NCBI RefSeq assembly: GCF_029168945.1
Contig: NC_083601.1
Coordinates: 17,326,160 to 17,390,159 of the forward strand
Origin: Cannabis sativa
Taxonomy: Eukaryota > Streptophyta > Magnoliopsida > Rosales > Cannabaceae
Direction of reading: 5' to 3'
DNA length: 64,000 nucleotides
Below the pieces are notes generated by a model. It searched no databases and was not told the origin of the DNA. It saw nothing but the letters and a program-made list of their open reading frames with translations. Position numbers and translations under genes: made by a program. Below, piece after piece: positions 25,201 to 36,393 of this stretch (the stretch's first letter is position 1; each line of letters opens with the position of its first letter).

Positions 25201-25486
25201 GTTCATGGGCTCGTAATTCTGCATCGAGCTTGTCCATGTCGGAGGAGTTAGAATTGTTGATCCTGTAAGAGATAACAAATTCATTATACTCCGGAGGAAG
25301 ACTATTAAGGATGAGTTGGACCCATTGTTCTCTTGATAAATCAATTCCTAGTGGATTTGCCTTTTGGAACTTCAGATTCATCATCAACAGGTGCGAGTTA
25401 ATGCAACTAACAGGATGCATTTTCACACTATAGAGTTCTTTTGCTAAGATAGTAACTAGGAGAGGATCGGGGTGAGGGTTATTCAT
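22260..25486 (-). pseudogene. Copia-A gag-pol (gag, protease, integrase, RT)
   Basis: The best gag start is ATG at 25486 (MNNPHPDPLL), just after a splice-acceptor-like TTGTAG. Gag has the zinc knuckle CSNCNEKGHSEERC. Protease has IVDSGSTNHVC. Integrase has HLRLGHIGF, then CESY where Copia-B has CESC (a lost zinc ligand), and catalytic FIDDFSRY, RTDRGGEYMD and NGVAERRN. RT has CKWVYKKKRG and LYVDDILII. RNase H begins with YTDSDFQ and is cut by Gypsy-A. Defects: TGA near 23130 (CGA in Copia-B), TAA near 23047, and one extra T near 22734 shifting the frame. One polyprotein frame of about 785 codons upstream is otherwise open, so inactivation is fairly recent. Confidence 0.92.
24914..25011 (-). 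other. Candidate facultative intron over Copia-A protease
   Basis: On the minus strand a donor-like AAAG/GTAATG and an acceptor-like TTCTTCACTGCAG/TT enclose 98 nt that also encode the protease DSGSTN motif. Splicing would join codons so that Gag ends after valine-alanine at a TGA. The same arrangement is found in Copia-B (98 nt) and Copia-D (100 nt). Inferred from sequence; no transcript evidence. Confidence 0.45.
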
Positions 25487-25639
25487 AATGACACTACAAC
25501 ACATCAATAAAATAGAAGTAAGGTTTTGGCTCATAAATTCATACACAGTTCAGAAAATAACAAGTAGTGACATATGTTATTGAAATACTAAATCTAACAT
25601 AGTTTATTTTCCAAGGTATTTCAACAAACTGATACAGTG

Positions 25640-25935
25640 TCCCGTTTAGGCGAGAGTCAAAGCATCATCCATTGAATAGAGTTGTTAGCTCATCTAAAAT
25701 GATAACCATTCTAGCAACCTTTTATTCGATCAAGATTGGAATTCAGCGTTGTCCCGTTTAGGCGAGAGTCAAGGCAATTCTATCTTATGAGCTTCCACCA
25801 TTGTTTCATAATTTGCAAGTCAAGTATGGTCGCCACCATTAGGGTGATCCATACCATACAAAACACTTACAAACTACTTATCATGCGAGGTTAAATGGTG
25901 CGAAATTGCTAATGAACGTTCCTCCATTAGGGAGG
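25640..25935 (-). promoter_or_regulatory. Array of four CTAA-loop hairpins in Copia-A leader
   Basis: In element sense: CCTCC-CTAAT-GGAGG (25921-25935), CACC-CTAAT-GGTG (25834-25846), and TCTCG-CCTAAA-CGGGA twice (25752-25767 and 25640-25655). The stems differ but the loops all contain CTAA. The array lies just upstream of gag. Same order in Copia-B (43671-43970) and Copia-D (57639-57935). Function unknown; a packaging or dimerisation role is possible. Confidence 0.55.
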
Positions 25936-26061
25936 ATTACTCACTAAAACAAACGCGATGTAAAACCCACAATGGAGATCGAATGTCTTTTGATTAAAAG
26001 CTCATTATTTAAAAAAAAATATTATATGTATTTTGTATAATCATTTTAATTCGATATTATA

Positions 26062-26285
26062 ATAATGAAAAATTACAAACTAAAGTTGGTTTAAATAAAA
26101 AAATCAACTTTAATTAATTTTCAATTATTATTTAATTTGAAAAATAAATTCAAATAATATCGAACAAGTTCCATAATATAATAATGAAAAATTACAAATC
26201 AAAGTTGGTTTAAATAAAAAATAAACTTTAATTAATTTTCAATTATTAATTAAATTCGAAAAATAAATTCGAATATTAAATGGAA
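26062..26285. repeat. Tandem repeat in Copia-A leader (period 119 bp)
   Basis: Two imperfect copies beginning ATAATGAAAAATTACAAA at 26062 and 26181, AT-rich, inside the candidate leader intron. Confidence 0.7.
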
Positions 26286-26402
26286 CAAATTTGAAAATAT
26301 CTTGTTTAAGTTGTTTTAGAAGAATCCAAAAAAATCAACTTAAATATCTTTCAAATTAGATTTAATTAAATTAAAATTAAGTTGTAACCACTTAATTTGA
26401 AG

Positions 26403-26515
26403 ATATTCCATTTAAGTTAATATTCGAAAAGATATTAACCTAAAAAAAAATATCTAAAATATTCCATTTTAAGTTAATATTCGAAAAGATATTAACTTAA
26501 AAAATATCTAAAGAA
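26403..26515. repeat. Tandem repeat in Copia-A leader (period 56 bp)
   Basis: Two copies starting ATATTCCATTT at 26403 and 26459. Copia-D has the same duplication at about 56408-56515, so it predates the divergence of these copies. Confidence 0.7.
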
Positions 26516-26860
26516 TCTTAATAACCAATGCCTAAAATTCCTCAACTTAATTTTTGAAATTTTAAATCCAAAAGATATTCAGATTTAAGTTGGTTAGTTG
26601 TAGATAACTAAATATCAACTTAAATAGGAATATTTAATGAAAAATTCAAATTAAGCTTCAGAAAGAATCTAGATGGTTATAATTCTATATTTAATTAAAT
26701 ACAAGAAAATACATATAGTTTAGCTTAGAATATAAAATTCTTTAAACTATGATTTTCTTAAATTAATTTCAAAAATAAATGAAATTAATTATGTTGCTAA
26801 TCAATTTTATTAGGTTAAACTAGTGTAATTAACCTAGTACAGTTATTCAAATCAGGCAAA

Positions 26861-26954
26861 TGGGCCTTCACAATTGGGGTGGTTCATGTGAGGGGGTGCT
26901 GGGTTCAGTATGTCGTACCCACTACTATGACTCCCAACTCTCACACAAGGCCCA
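26861..26954 (-). promoter_or_regulatory. Conserved 94-nt structured block, Copia-A leader
   Basis: Begins TGGGCCTT and ends AAGGCCCA (8-bp inverted repeat). Inside are TGTGAG and CTCACA, and inside these a TGGGT/ACCCA-type stem around a TCAGTATGTCGT-like loop. Exactly 94 nt here, at 44661-44754 and at 55936-56029, although flanking leader DNA differs by many indels. Moderately GC-rich within very AT-rich surroundings. Confidence 0.6.
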
Positions 26955-28033
26955 AAAGAGAGGAATTTAACCTTAAAATGAACAACTGTTATTAATTGAC
27001 TAAGCCCAAAAACTAAATGGGCCTAAATCAAATCTATCAAAAACTATGACATTTTATTTAGCAACAGCAACCTATATGCATCTATAATAAAATTAAACAC
27101 ATAGGCTCACACATGCACACTTTGGATGGGTCCTATCATGTTGCTAGGTCATATACACATGAAGAAGATTGTAAATTTACCTGTTACAAATTATTAACTT
27201 AACCAAGGGAGCCATGAGTTAAAATCAGATCATTGGATCTGTCAACAAGTTAACCATGGCTATTTGCAATCAAGCAATAATAGGTTTTGAAAACTTACAC
27301 ACAAGCTAAAACACATACTCCTGCAACAAGGTTAGCTGGATAGTTGGATGTAGGATTTATTTAATTTTAAATTAAATAATTAATTAAATAAAAAAAATAA
27401 TTTTTCGAAAATTTAAAAAAAAAATTGAAAAATTTGAATTTTAAAAAAAATTTAAATTTAAAATTAAACCTACAATTTTGAAAAATTAGGTTTCAACCAA
27501 CCTAAATATCATTTCAAAATTTGCTAACTATTTTTAAAAATTTAAATGTTATTTTATAAATAAAAATTAAATAAAAAATTAAAAAAGATAAATGAATATC
27601 TTTTTCAGATTTTAAATGTAATTTAAATAAATAAAATAACAAAATTTAAAAGTTAGCAAAATATCTTACATCTTTTTAAAATTACATGATTATAGTTATC
27701 TTATTTTAAATTTAAATAAGCTCATATTACTTAAAAAAATTTAATTTAAAATATTTTAAATCTGACCTTAAATTTAAAAATAAGAAAAGATATAATCAAA
27801 TTTAAAAATAAGATAGATTATTAAGCAAATAAGATAGATACTAAGTATTTTTAAATTCAAATTACACTAATATGTTGAATTAAATTTAAAAAATATTAAA
27901 TTAATACAAAATGATAATTAGAATTGAATTAGGAATAGTAATAGTATAAATACAAAACTACACAAAAAATCGGAAGTTAATTCCATGAAAAAGTATGAAA
28001 AAACAAAGAAAAACGAAAAAATTGCGAGCTGTA

Positions 28034-28061
28034 CGGACGGGATGCTGTGCATACCCGTCCG
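28034..28061 (-). promoter_or_regulatory. Covarying hairpin near the Copia-A primer site
   Basis: CGGACGGG pairs with CCCGTCCG (8 bp). Inside, ATGC and GCAT add four pairs around a three-base loop with one bulged base. Copia-B has the same hairpin at the same distance from its primer site with two compensatory pair changes. Confidence 0.6.
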
Positions 28062-28406
28062 CGCGCGCATGGGTGTGATCTGGGCGAGTTTGTGCGGCGG
28101 AATCATGTCGTGCATGATTTCTGCGCGCGCATGCAAGTTTCAGCACAACTCTGATTTTTTCGAATCTTCAAAAAATCATAACTAATTCAAATTAAAATCG
28201 AAATTGAGTTTTGTGAAAAAGTAACTTGCTTAATTTTTTCCATACTATCCAATAAAAATAATTCCAGAAACAGATATTCAATTTTTTTTTACGAAAATTC
28301 ACAAACACCAATCAATCATCAAATAACACTCAATACAACATGATTCCAAAAACAAACAAACAATCATTTTAAAGTCCAAATTTCTTGCAAGTAAATCAAT
28401 TACCAT

Positions 28407-28419
28407 GGCTCTGAGGCTA
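28407..28419 (-). promoter_or_regulatory. Copia-A primer-binding site (decayed tRNA-iMet type)
   Basis: The minus strand reads TAGCCTCAGAGCC; Copia-D has TGGCCTCAGAGCC and Copia-B TGGCACCAGAGCC. The initial TGG has become TAG, which would weaken priming. It sits 2 bp from the LTR. Confidence 0.75.
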
Positions 28420-28421
28420 GT

Positions 28422-30307
28422 TGTTAAAAATTATTTTACCAGGATCTTAGATCTACTCACAAGTATGTTTATTAACACCCTAAATATGAACTTTCTAAAA
28501 CGATGAAATAAACACGTATAAAGTTTAAGAAACCTTACATTGGGTGCAGCGGAATTAAATGACTCATTCCGTTCAGATCTCTAACCCTCGTATCCTTTCT
28601 GTAGCAGAGTATTATCAAGATCTGAACCTGGATCTCTTTCTCTGATTCTTTGATGCTGAAACTCCTTTGCTGATGATCTTTCTTCACGATCTTCCTCACT
28701 ATGATTGAGGTATTGCTTATTGTGTGTGGGCACTACTCTAATCACTAAGGTAATTTAGAAATTCTAAGGAAGAAGAGAGAGAGAGAGTGGCGACCAAGGT
28801 AGAGAGAGAAAGGCTCAGGTTTTTTGATTCTGAAGTGTAATTTTCCTGAAGCCTTCACTATCTATTTATAGCATTCCACTAGGGTTAGGTTTGAATTATT
28901 TGGCATTAAAATAATGAAAATATCAGTTTAAAATGCCTACAAAAGTGTCCGGCCATGGCTAGATGGATTTGGGCCTTGCTTTTTTGCAATTTTGCAATTT
29001 TAACACGTTTGTATTCGATTTTCTCAAAAATGCCAATTTCCTAATTCAACCATTTAAATGCCAATTCTAATTATTTAATAACTATAAATAATTATTAAAT
29101 AATATTGTCATTTATCATATTTATTAATTGAACCATACAAAGTATCATAATTAACAAATATGCCCCTGTTAACTCTTTCTTTACAATTTCACCCTTACTT
29201 AGTGAAAATTTCAGAAATAGACATAGTCTAATTTGTGAATTATAATTGATTAGTCAAAACCAATTACATGAGTCTTACAAACAATATTATCTCAACTAGT
29301 GCGGGGACCATGGGTCTATATAACCGAGCTTCCAATAAGTAGATCAAGAATTTAGCACTAAAATTCACTAACCTATTAATTCTTCGTTGAATCCACGCAT
29401 AGAACTTAGAATTGCACTCTCAGTATATAGAATGCTCTATATGTTCCACCATATAGACGCATCATTAGTTATCCATTGTTATAATCCTAATGTGATCAAT
29501 GATCCTCTATATGAATGATCTACATTGTAAAGAGATTAGATTACCGTAACACCCTACTATGTATTTTATCCTTAAAACACTTGACCCCGTATAAATGATA
29601 TTTCATCTTATGTGAAATGAGTACTCCACCATTTATGTTCGTTTGGTCAAGCTCGAAGGAGATCATCCTTTGCTTACTATTCGCCAGATAGAAGCTATAG
29701 ATTCCATGTTTATGCTAGCGCTCCCACTCAGTTGCACTACCGTGTGCCCAAAATGTACGTATCACCCTGACCTAAAAGTAGGCTTAACTTACAAATCAAA
29801 AAACACGAATAACCTTTCAAGATTGAGCCTAATCATAACAGAATTAAGAACATTTGATCTAGGATCAACTTGGCGATATTGACTTGAATAGATTTTACGG
29901 TAAGTTTAATTAAATCTAAGTTAAAGTTCAATATCGGTCCCTTCCGATGCATACTCCATGCATCCAACTTTAGCTTTACTTTAACCAATGTTCTAGAAAG
30001 AACATAGCATTTCTCCAAATGCAAGTAAACTCTTGTTGTAGATTATCATATCAGTAAAACCTTGTGTCTGATAAATCTAGGAAACTTTATTCACATAGTC
30101 ATGTTTACTTTCCAATGTGATGACAGCACAATAAACATAAGTATGTGAAAAGGGTTTAAGATGAATTTATAAATCAAATAGACAAGCAATTGATAAAGTG
30201 AACCAAAACATACACAAATGAATGAAAAATACTTCTGTTTCTTTATTGATGTTGAATAAAATAGATTACATTGAAATGGAGTTTTATTTAGGGCATAAAA
30301 CCTAACA
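28422..30307 (-). repeat. Copia-A 5' LTR
   Basis: TGTTAAAAATTA to CCTAACA in plus orientation; target duplication CCTAG follows. TATA box at 28863-28870. Very similar to 10148-12039 with scattered substitutions and small indels (for example near 30139 and in the GA run at about 28774). Confidence 0.92.
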
Positions 30308-31321
30308 CCTAGGTCTCGAATCCACAATAACAATTAAATATCATATTACAATGCCACTGCGCTATATTCTTTGTGCTTGATTCAGTGTCTTACCTAATTC
30401 CCAATGTATGTGAAGAAATCTCGATCCACAGGTGATCCTGACCAAGTGTCAGTATTCTGAGTCACAATTCCCAAGTTTCACACAATAGGTTAATCCCAAA
30501 AATCACATTTCATATTATTCACATTTAAGACTCCAACACTAGACCAAATAATATAGCTCGAAACGAGCTTTATAATGATATAAAGAACGTCCCAATTAGA
30601 GTTTGGAGTCAAAAGTTATGGCCAAAATAAATTCGAGAAAATTAGAAATGCTCCCTGTAAGGTTTGGCCGCGACGACTGGGTTTGAAAAACCTAAAAATC
30701 TAATTTTAAAGCTTTGAAATGTACAAACTTAACCCAAACTTCACCTAAGTCATCAAGTTGATTTCACTTAGCCAAAAATGATGAGATTGAAAACAAAAAA
30801 AATGATTTTTCTTATTTACACTTAGCCAAAATGATGATATATATTAAAATTAGTAAAAAGTGGGAAAATGACTGTTTTGCCCTGCAGGCTAGTAAATCAC
30901 ATATACAACATACATGGGCAATTTAGGCATTTAATATCACACTCGAATTTAATAATTTCAAGCATATCTCAAATATTTATCATAACCACATAATTAAATA
31001 ATTTTTGACCCCGAACCCAGTTTGAACTTAAAATACCTGATTGTGACTATACAGCTCTAACTTATCAAAAATCACTCGCCATAAGATAAAATTAACATAC
31101 TATATAATAATATAGTCCTTTTACGCAAAATATAATAAAATTACAATGTTACCCTTCTCTGGTCAAAATTATAAAAATGTCCCTAACTCATAAATGGAGT
31201 CTTAAATGCGATAATCTCAAATAATTTCACATAATTGATTATATAATAATATAATCCCTCATTTAAACTTAATTAATTTAATAAGCATTCCTAATCCATT
31301 TACTAAACTCAAGATATTACA
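30308..31321 (-). repeat. Gypsy-B 5' LTR, right part
   Basis: Resumes the LTR interrupted at 10147, starting with the duplicated CCTAG. It ends at GATATTACA (31321), the TG...CA partner of TGTAAT at 9436. Together the two parts make an LTR of about 1.7 kb. The sequence aligns with LTR-B2 at 32124-33564. Confidence 0.7.
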
Positions 31322-31432
31322 AAAATGGTGGAGAAATGAGATTTTGGGGCTGACTCGGCGATGGTAAGTGAGGGTTTTGGCTGGGTATTTTGAGAGGAGA
31401 TGAATGTTGGAGGAGACGAAGTGATTCATTTA
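31322..31432. other. Short spacer between two Gypsy-B-type LTRs
   Basis: No gene. G-rich (gagattttggggctgactcg) and resembling the interior of the LTRs around 33064-33110, so probably a further LTR relic. Confidence 0.35.
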
Positions 31433-33564
31433 TGTAACAGTCTACTTAGAGGAATGCCACGTGTCATGTTACAAGCAACTCTTCTCGTTAATCGGGGTCC
31501 ATAAGCCATGTGATTTAAAACTAATATAAAATTTGGTTAAATAAATAACTTGCAATAAACATCGATGTTTTAGTATAAACTAAAACAATTTAAAGTTACA
31601 TATTTGGGATCCCATAAAAATTTTCTTTTTAAAATATTACAAGTTGTTTTGTATAGGCTGACCTAAGCAACAAAATAGAATTTTCTATACTATTCCTGTT
31701 AGACCCAACCCTCGTGGTTCAGCATGGCTGGAACATGTACAAGTCATCCTCAAAATTCTCAATCTCATGGTTGGACAATAGAGCACCCGTGAGCTAAGGC
31801 TCGGCAAGATAGAAAAAAAATATAATATTATAATTAAAATAATAATTACACTTCATACAGTATGCCACCGCATATCAATACTATGTCACCGCACTTTATA
31901 TTACATTATTCTATATAATAATGTCATTATAATAAAGGTCTATGTAGCATAGACCTATGTGTTACGCTCACACGTCATTTTATATTTAAGGCCTTACTAG
32001 GGTTTGTCTCGGTTATAATCATCGAGTCTAACATGATTATGCCTTACCCGCATAACTCTATAAAAATATTCAATTAACAGATTATTGCACACTTATAATA
32101 ATACGCACTTAGGGTAGTAATCCTAGGTCGCGAATTCACAATAACAATCAAATCATATAAATGTGCCACTATGCTATACTCTATGTGCTTAGTTCACTGT
32201 CTTGCTTGATTTCCAATGTCTGAGGAGAAATCTCGATCCACAGGTGATTCTGACCAAGTGTCAGTATCCGTAGTCACAATCCTTAGTTTCACACAATAGG
32301 TTAATCCCAAAATTACATTTTATAATATTCACCTTTAAGACTCCAATACTAAACCAAGTAATAGAGCTCAAAAAGAGCTTTCCAATAATATAAAGAACGT
32401 CCAAAACAGAGTTATGAATCAAAAGTTACGGCCAAAACAATATCGGGAAAAATTGGGAATGCTCTCTGCCAGACTTGGTCGCGGCAACCATAAGTCTGGC
32501 CGCGACAACTAGGTTCAAAAAACCCAGAAATCCAATTTTAAAGGTCCAAAAATGCCCAAACTCAAACCCAACTTCACCCAATTCATCAAATTGTTTTACA
32601 AGTATATAATAGAGCATAATAGGTGCCAGCTACATCAAAATACTCATGCTTAAAAATATAAACATTTGAACTCAAATCACATAATTCAAGCTTTGAAATC
32701 CCAAAATCATACAACTCGTGCCAAAATATCCAAAAAAAAAAAACAAAGTAAAACCTTTTTACTCAAACTCAAAAAATTGGCAACAAAATTAACTCTTAAA
32801 ACTTGACCTAACATTCAAATTAAATCAAAACAAGTAACAAGCTTAGAGTTCTCAAACTCAAAACAAGTTCAACACACAAAACCTAATCTCAAGATCATAA
32901 ATCAAGGATACATGCAACGAAAAAATCATCACTAAACTTTCAAAACTTAAATTCAGAATTAACACAAAAATAAAGGAATAGTTTACTACCTCAATAGTTC
33001 TTCCAAGCTCTAACACCAATCCCTCCTCAAATCAAGCTAAATCCAACACAAAATTAAAACTTTGCCAAGAGGGGCTAGAGAAAAAGCGAGGTTGGTGGAG
33101 AGGTTCCAAAAACCAAAAAAATAAAGGCTATTTCACTTTCTATTTCTGCCAACAAAATGAATTTACTCATTTTGGTAAAATTGGTCAAATGACTATTTTT
33201 CCCCTAAGGCATAAAATCCACATATTAAATCTTTCAAGGGAAATTTAGATTTTTCATTTCCACATATACATTCAGATATTCTCAAATAAATTATGTTATA
33301 ACACAATCAGACCATAAAATAATGGTGGACCCCAAACCCGGTTTGAGCCCAAAATACCCAGTTGTGACTAAACCGTGCCAACTTGTCAAAAATAACCTGC
33401 AGTAAGATAATATAAACATACTATATAATAATATAGTCCATTAGCACAATAAATGTTAACATTATAGTTTTACCATTCTTAGGTCAAAATTACAAAAATA
33501 CCCCTAACTCATAAATGTGATCTTAAATGCAATAATTCTCAAATAATCTCATATAATTAATTAT
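31433..33564 (-). repeat. LTR-B2: second Gypsy-B-type LTR, split by Gypsy-D
   Basis: Opens TGTAACAGTCTACTTAGAGG, parallel to the start at 9436, and follows the same order of motifs (cgcacttagggta near 32104; gagtt/tcaaaagttacggcc near 32410). It includes an internal duplication of a 'gactTGGTCGCGGC' unit near 32475-32510. Gypsy-D interrupts it at 33565 and the remainder lies beyond the window. No primer site is seen to its left, so it may be a solo LTR. Confidence 0.65.
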
Positions 33565-34372
33565 TGTTATAGTGAGAATTTTTCACCTAGAAACTCGAGA
33601 CCAGGATCCTATAAAAATGACTTGTGGACTCACTCTCCTCGAGGAGGGCTGAGATGTCAGTAGGAGACCTCTTGAGTGAAAACCTCGCCTGAACCAGACT
33701 AAGCAGGATGATGTGACCTTGACAGAGTCTAGTCGCATTCGTATAGTTCGGACGAAGTAGGACCGAAGATTGGTTCAAGAGTCACGTATATCGAGATATA
33801 TGCAAGGACTACAAAGATCTTCCTGCGAGGTTCTAAAGATCAATTCTTTACTTTGCGAGCTGGTCCGGATGACCCAACAACCTCGACAACCCGATAAGGA
33901 CTTGCATGTCTTAAGTTGTCGAGTTATTGCAGGATGTTCGTATATGCGACTCAGACAGGACGCAGACATCTCAGACTCGACTGGTCTTGCACGCATCTTA
34001 AGCCTTCGAGCTTATGCAAGAATATGAACAAACAACTCGTATTGTAGAAGTCGCATAAATTGCTGTATTTAGTGAATTGGGCCGAAACTGTTCTTCATTT
34101 ATTGTATTTACGTTTTTTATTGATTTAAATGTTATATTCTATATACAAATGGATTGATATTAAATTCAATCTGTAATCAAAGGACACTTGCTTTGTATAT
34201 AAATGAGTGATCCAACATGAAATGGACAAGATGGAAAAAACCCTTGCAACAGTGGACTAAGAAGACCATGATCTGAGTGAACCACTATACTTATTCTAGG
34301 TTGAGTACTCGCACATTTTTTTTATATTCTTAATTTATTATTTATTTTGGTGTTTTCTAAATTCCTCCAACA
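33565..34372 (+). repeat. Gypsy-D 5' LTR
   Basis: TGTTATAGTG to CTCCAACA, 808 bp, with a TATATAAA box at 34196-34203. It is followed at once by the primer region. The open frames near 33770 are accidents. Confidence 0.75.
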
Positions 34373-34377
34373 ACACT

Positions 34378-34394
34378 TGGCGTCGTTTGTGGGA
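34378..34394 (+). promoter_or_regulatory. Gypsy-D primer-binding site
   Basis: TGGCGTCGTTTGTGGGA, the usual form at this position in Tat elements (TGGCGCCGT...). It lies 5 bp from the LTR end. The tRNA is not assigned. Confidence 0.65.
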
Positions 34395-34429
34395 AAGAAA
34401 TATTCTGTTGATTTTGGAGGAAAATTGTC

Positions 34430-36393
34430 ATGGCTGGAAACCAGGCGAATGGAGATGACAACAATGGATCAATCAATGTTGGAATAATGAATGTTCCACT
34501 CCCAGGTAATGAAACGACACCCATCGACACCATCAACGGGGGAGTGGGATGGACAACCATTACTCCCCTCAACTTATTCCCTGAAACTGTCGCTCATGCT
34601 GGGGAAACATCTTCACCGGCGACCACTGTGGGGGCAGTTCTCGCATATCACACCTACTGTGGTGTTTGAAGGTATCATCCAATTGACCACGGCCCAGTAT
34701 ACGACCTTACAAGACCAAACGCAGGCTTTGCAGGCTGAAATCAATGGAAGGGTCAGGACCCGACGTCCTCCAAGACTACCAAACACATGTTCAGATAACC
34801 CCAAGGTGACGAATACTAGGCGACAAACTAATCGCACTTGCAGAGAATGCATGACTGGACAAGAGGGACTTGACTTGAATCAACCAACACAGAGGGAACA
34901 AGTCGCACGAAACTCCAACTGTGAAGTGCCACAAGAGGAGGATCCTAAGTGATGTAACCCACACAGCAAAGCCCAACCGCATAATGAGGTAAACAATGTT
35001 GAATCTCATTCTTCATCCTCACAAAGTTGTACTCCTAGTGTCTATACGAGGTCTGGCTCTGTGGAAACACCACGAGGAGGGAGATACCAAATTCACAGAG
35101 GTGATCTACGTGATCACCTCAACGCAATTTTTAGGGCACGATCTAACACGCCCCATAACCACGATGAGCCCCGTGATCCCCAATTGGGCGATCAAGGCAC
35201 AAACAACGACAATAACCCAAAAAATATTGTCAACTCGCCTAACTCACCAACTGCAATTATCGGAATAGTGATCCCAGCGAACATAGCTGCGATTGTCACT
35301 GCACCTACGACAACTCAGAACACCACTGTTGTACCGAGGGTGTTGATCAGAGCATCTTATTGCAAGCATTGAAAATTATCGAGCAGCAAAGAAAGCTCAT
35401 TTGCAAGCTACATGGGACTTCTCCCTTCACTGCCGAAGTGCGACAAGCTCTATTGTCCAAGGGATTCAGACTATCCGAATCGCTAAAATATAAAGGTACT
35501 ACTAATCCTATAGACTACTTAGAAAAGTTAAATACAATTATGGAAGTAGCCCAGGTACCTCACTTAGCGTCCTTATAGAAACCTTGGAGGATAATGCTCA
35601 CGATTGGTTCAGCCAGTTGCCTGAGGCGTCTATATCAACTTGGGAAACCTTTGTGGACTTATTCCTGACACACTTCCAAGCCACAATGATGTCTAAACCG
35701 CCTTACACAACCCTAGTTAACATCAAGCAGGAAGTCGATGAGTCGTTGCACGATTACTTTAAACGTTTTAATGCTGAAGTAACTAAGGTCGAGAAGGCCC
35801 TCAAATCTTCGTTGGTTTGTATGTTGATTACAGGTTTCTTGCCAAGAACCAATTTCTTGAAAGAGTTACAGGCTTGAAGACTAGAATCGTTGGTGGAATT
35901 CTTCGCCATGGCTGAGCTGCATAAGAGAATCAAAAATTCTCTGGCCGAGCTAAAAAGGGGAAAGTATAAATGCGAGTCACCTGTACCATGGTCTAGATCT
36001 CGAAGTCCTAGAGGAAATAATTCCAGAGGAAGAAGCCTGAGAAGATGTAGCCCTCATAGGCAGCGAAGTCCGAAGCTCGCCAAGTCTCCCTCAAAGAATG
36101 AAACATCTCCAAAGAGAAAAGGAGGACCACGCTTTGTCAACTATACTGAACTAGCAGTCCCTCACAATCATATTTACGCGACTGAGGAGAAGAATGGAGT
36201 CTTCAGAAAGCCTCCCCCGATTAGAGGAAATCGCGATAAAAGAGATCCGAAGAAGTTTTGCAAGTATCATAAAGACATCGGCCATACCACCCTAGAATGT
36301 TGGTTCTTACAGGACGAGATCAAGGAATTAATTAGACGAGAAATTTTTTGGCAAATACAAGAAAAATGGAGAAAATCATCCCCAAGTGGATGA
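34430..36393 (+). pseudogene. Gypsy-D gag (broken)
   Basis: Starts MAGNQANGDD at 34430. A poorly conserved, N/T/P-rich N-terminal region changes frame several times up to about 35360. The gag core follows: FRLSESLKYKGTTNPIDYLEKLN, a stop at 35576, then AHDWFSQLPEASISTWETF and LHDYFKRFNAEV, a stop near 35876, then an R/S-rich basic tract (SRSRSPRG) and a Cys-His box CKYHKDIGHTTLEC with LQDEIKELIRR. This is standard Tat gag architecture. Confidence 0.8.

Larger units (their letters stand above)
25494..27180 (-). other. Candidate leader intron of Copia-A
   Basis: Donor CAG/GTAAAT at 27180 and acceptor TTGATGTGTTGTAG at 25494, 8 nt before the gag ATG, both conserved in Copia-B and -D. The enclosed DNA is very AT-rich as plant introns are, has many upstream ATGs, and would make a gag start hard to reach without splicing. 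It holds the 94-nt block and the hairpin array. Confidence 0.45.

Noticed and set aside
25640..25772. Two spaced repeats considered as a CRISPR-like array
   Set aside because: Only two units, unequal context, eukaryotic retrotransposon leader; better described as hairpins.
28021..28141. GC-rich island considered as a CpG-island promoter
   Set aside because: Only about 120 bp, inside a copia leader downstream of the LTR promoter, and variable between copies.
27918..28185. Short frames near 28000 and 45700 on both strands
   Set aside because: They overlap the GC-rich hairpin region of the leader, are not conserved as protein between copies, and have no motif.
31433..33564. LTR-B2 considered as the 3' LTR of Gypsy-B
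   Set aside because: For a minus-strand element the 3' LTR should lie left of gag, and no interior lies between the two LTRs, so it is a separate copy.
33770..34027. 85-codon frame at the start of Gypsy-D
   Set aside because: Inside the LTR; no homology recognised.
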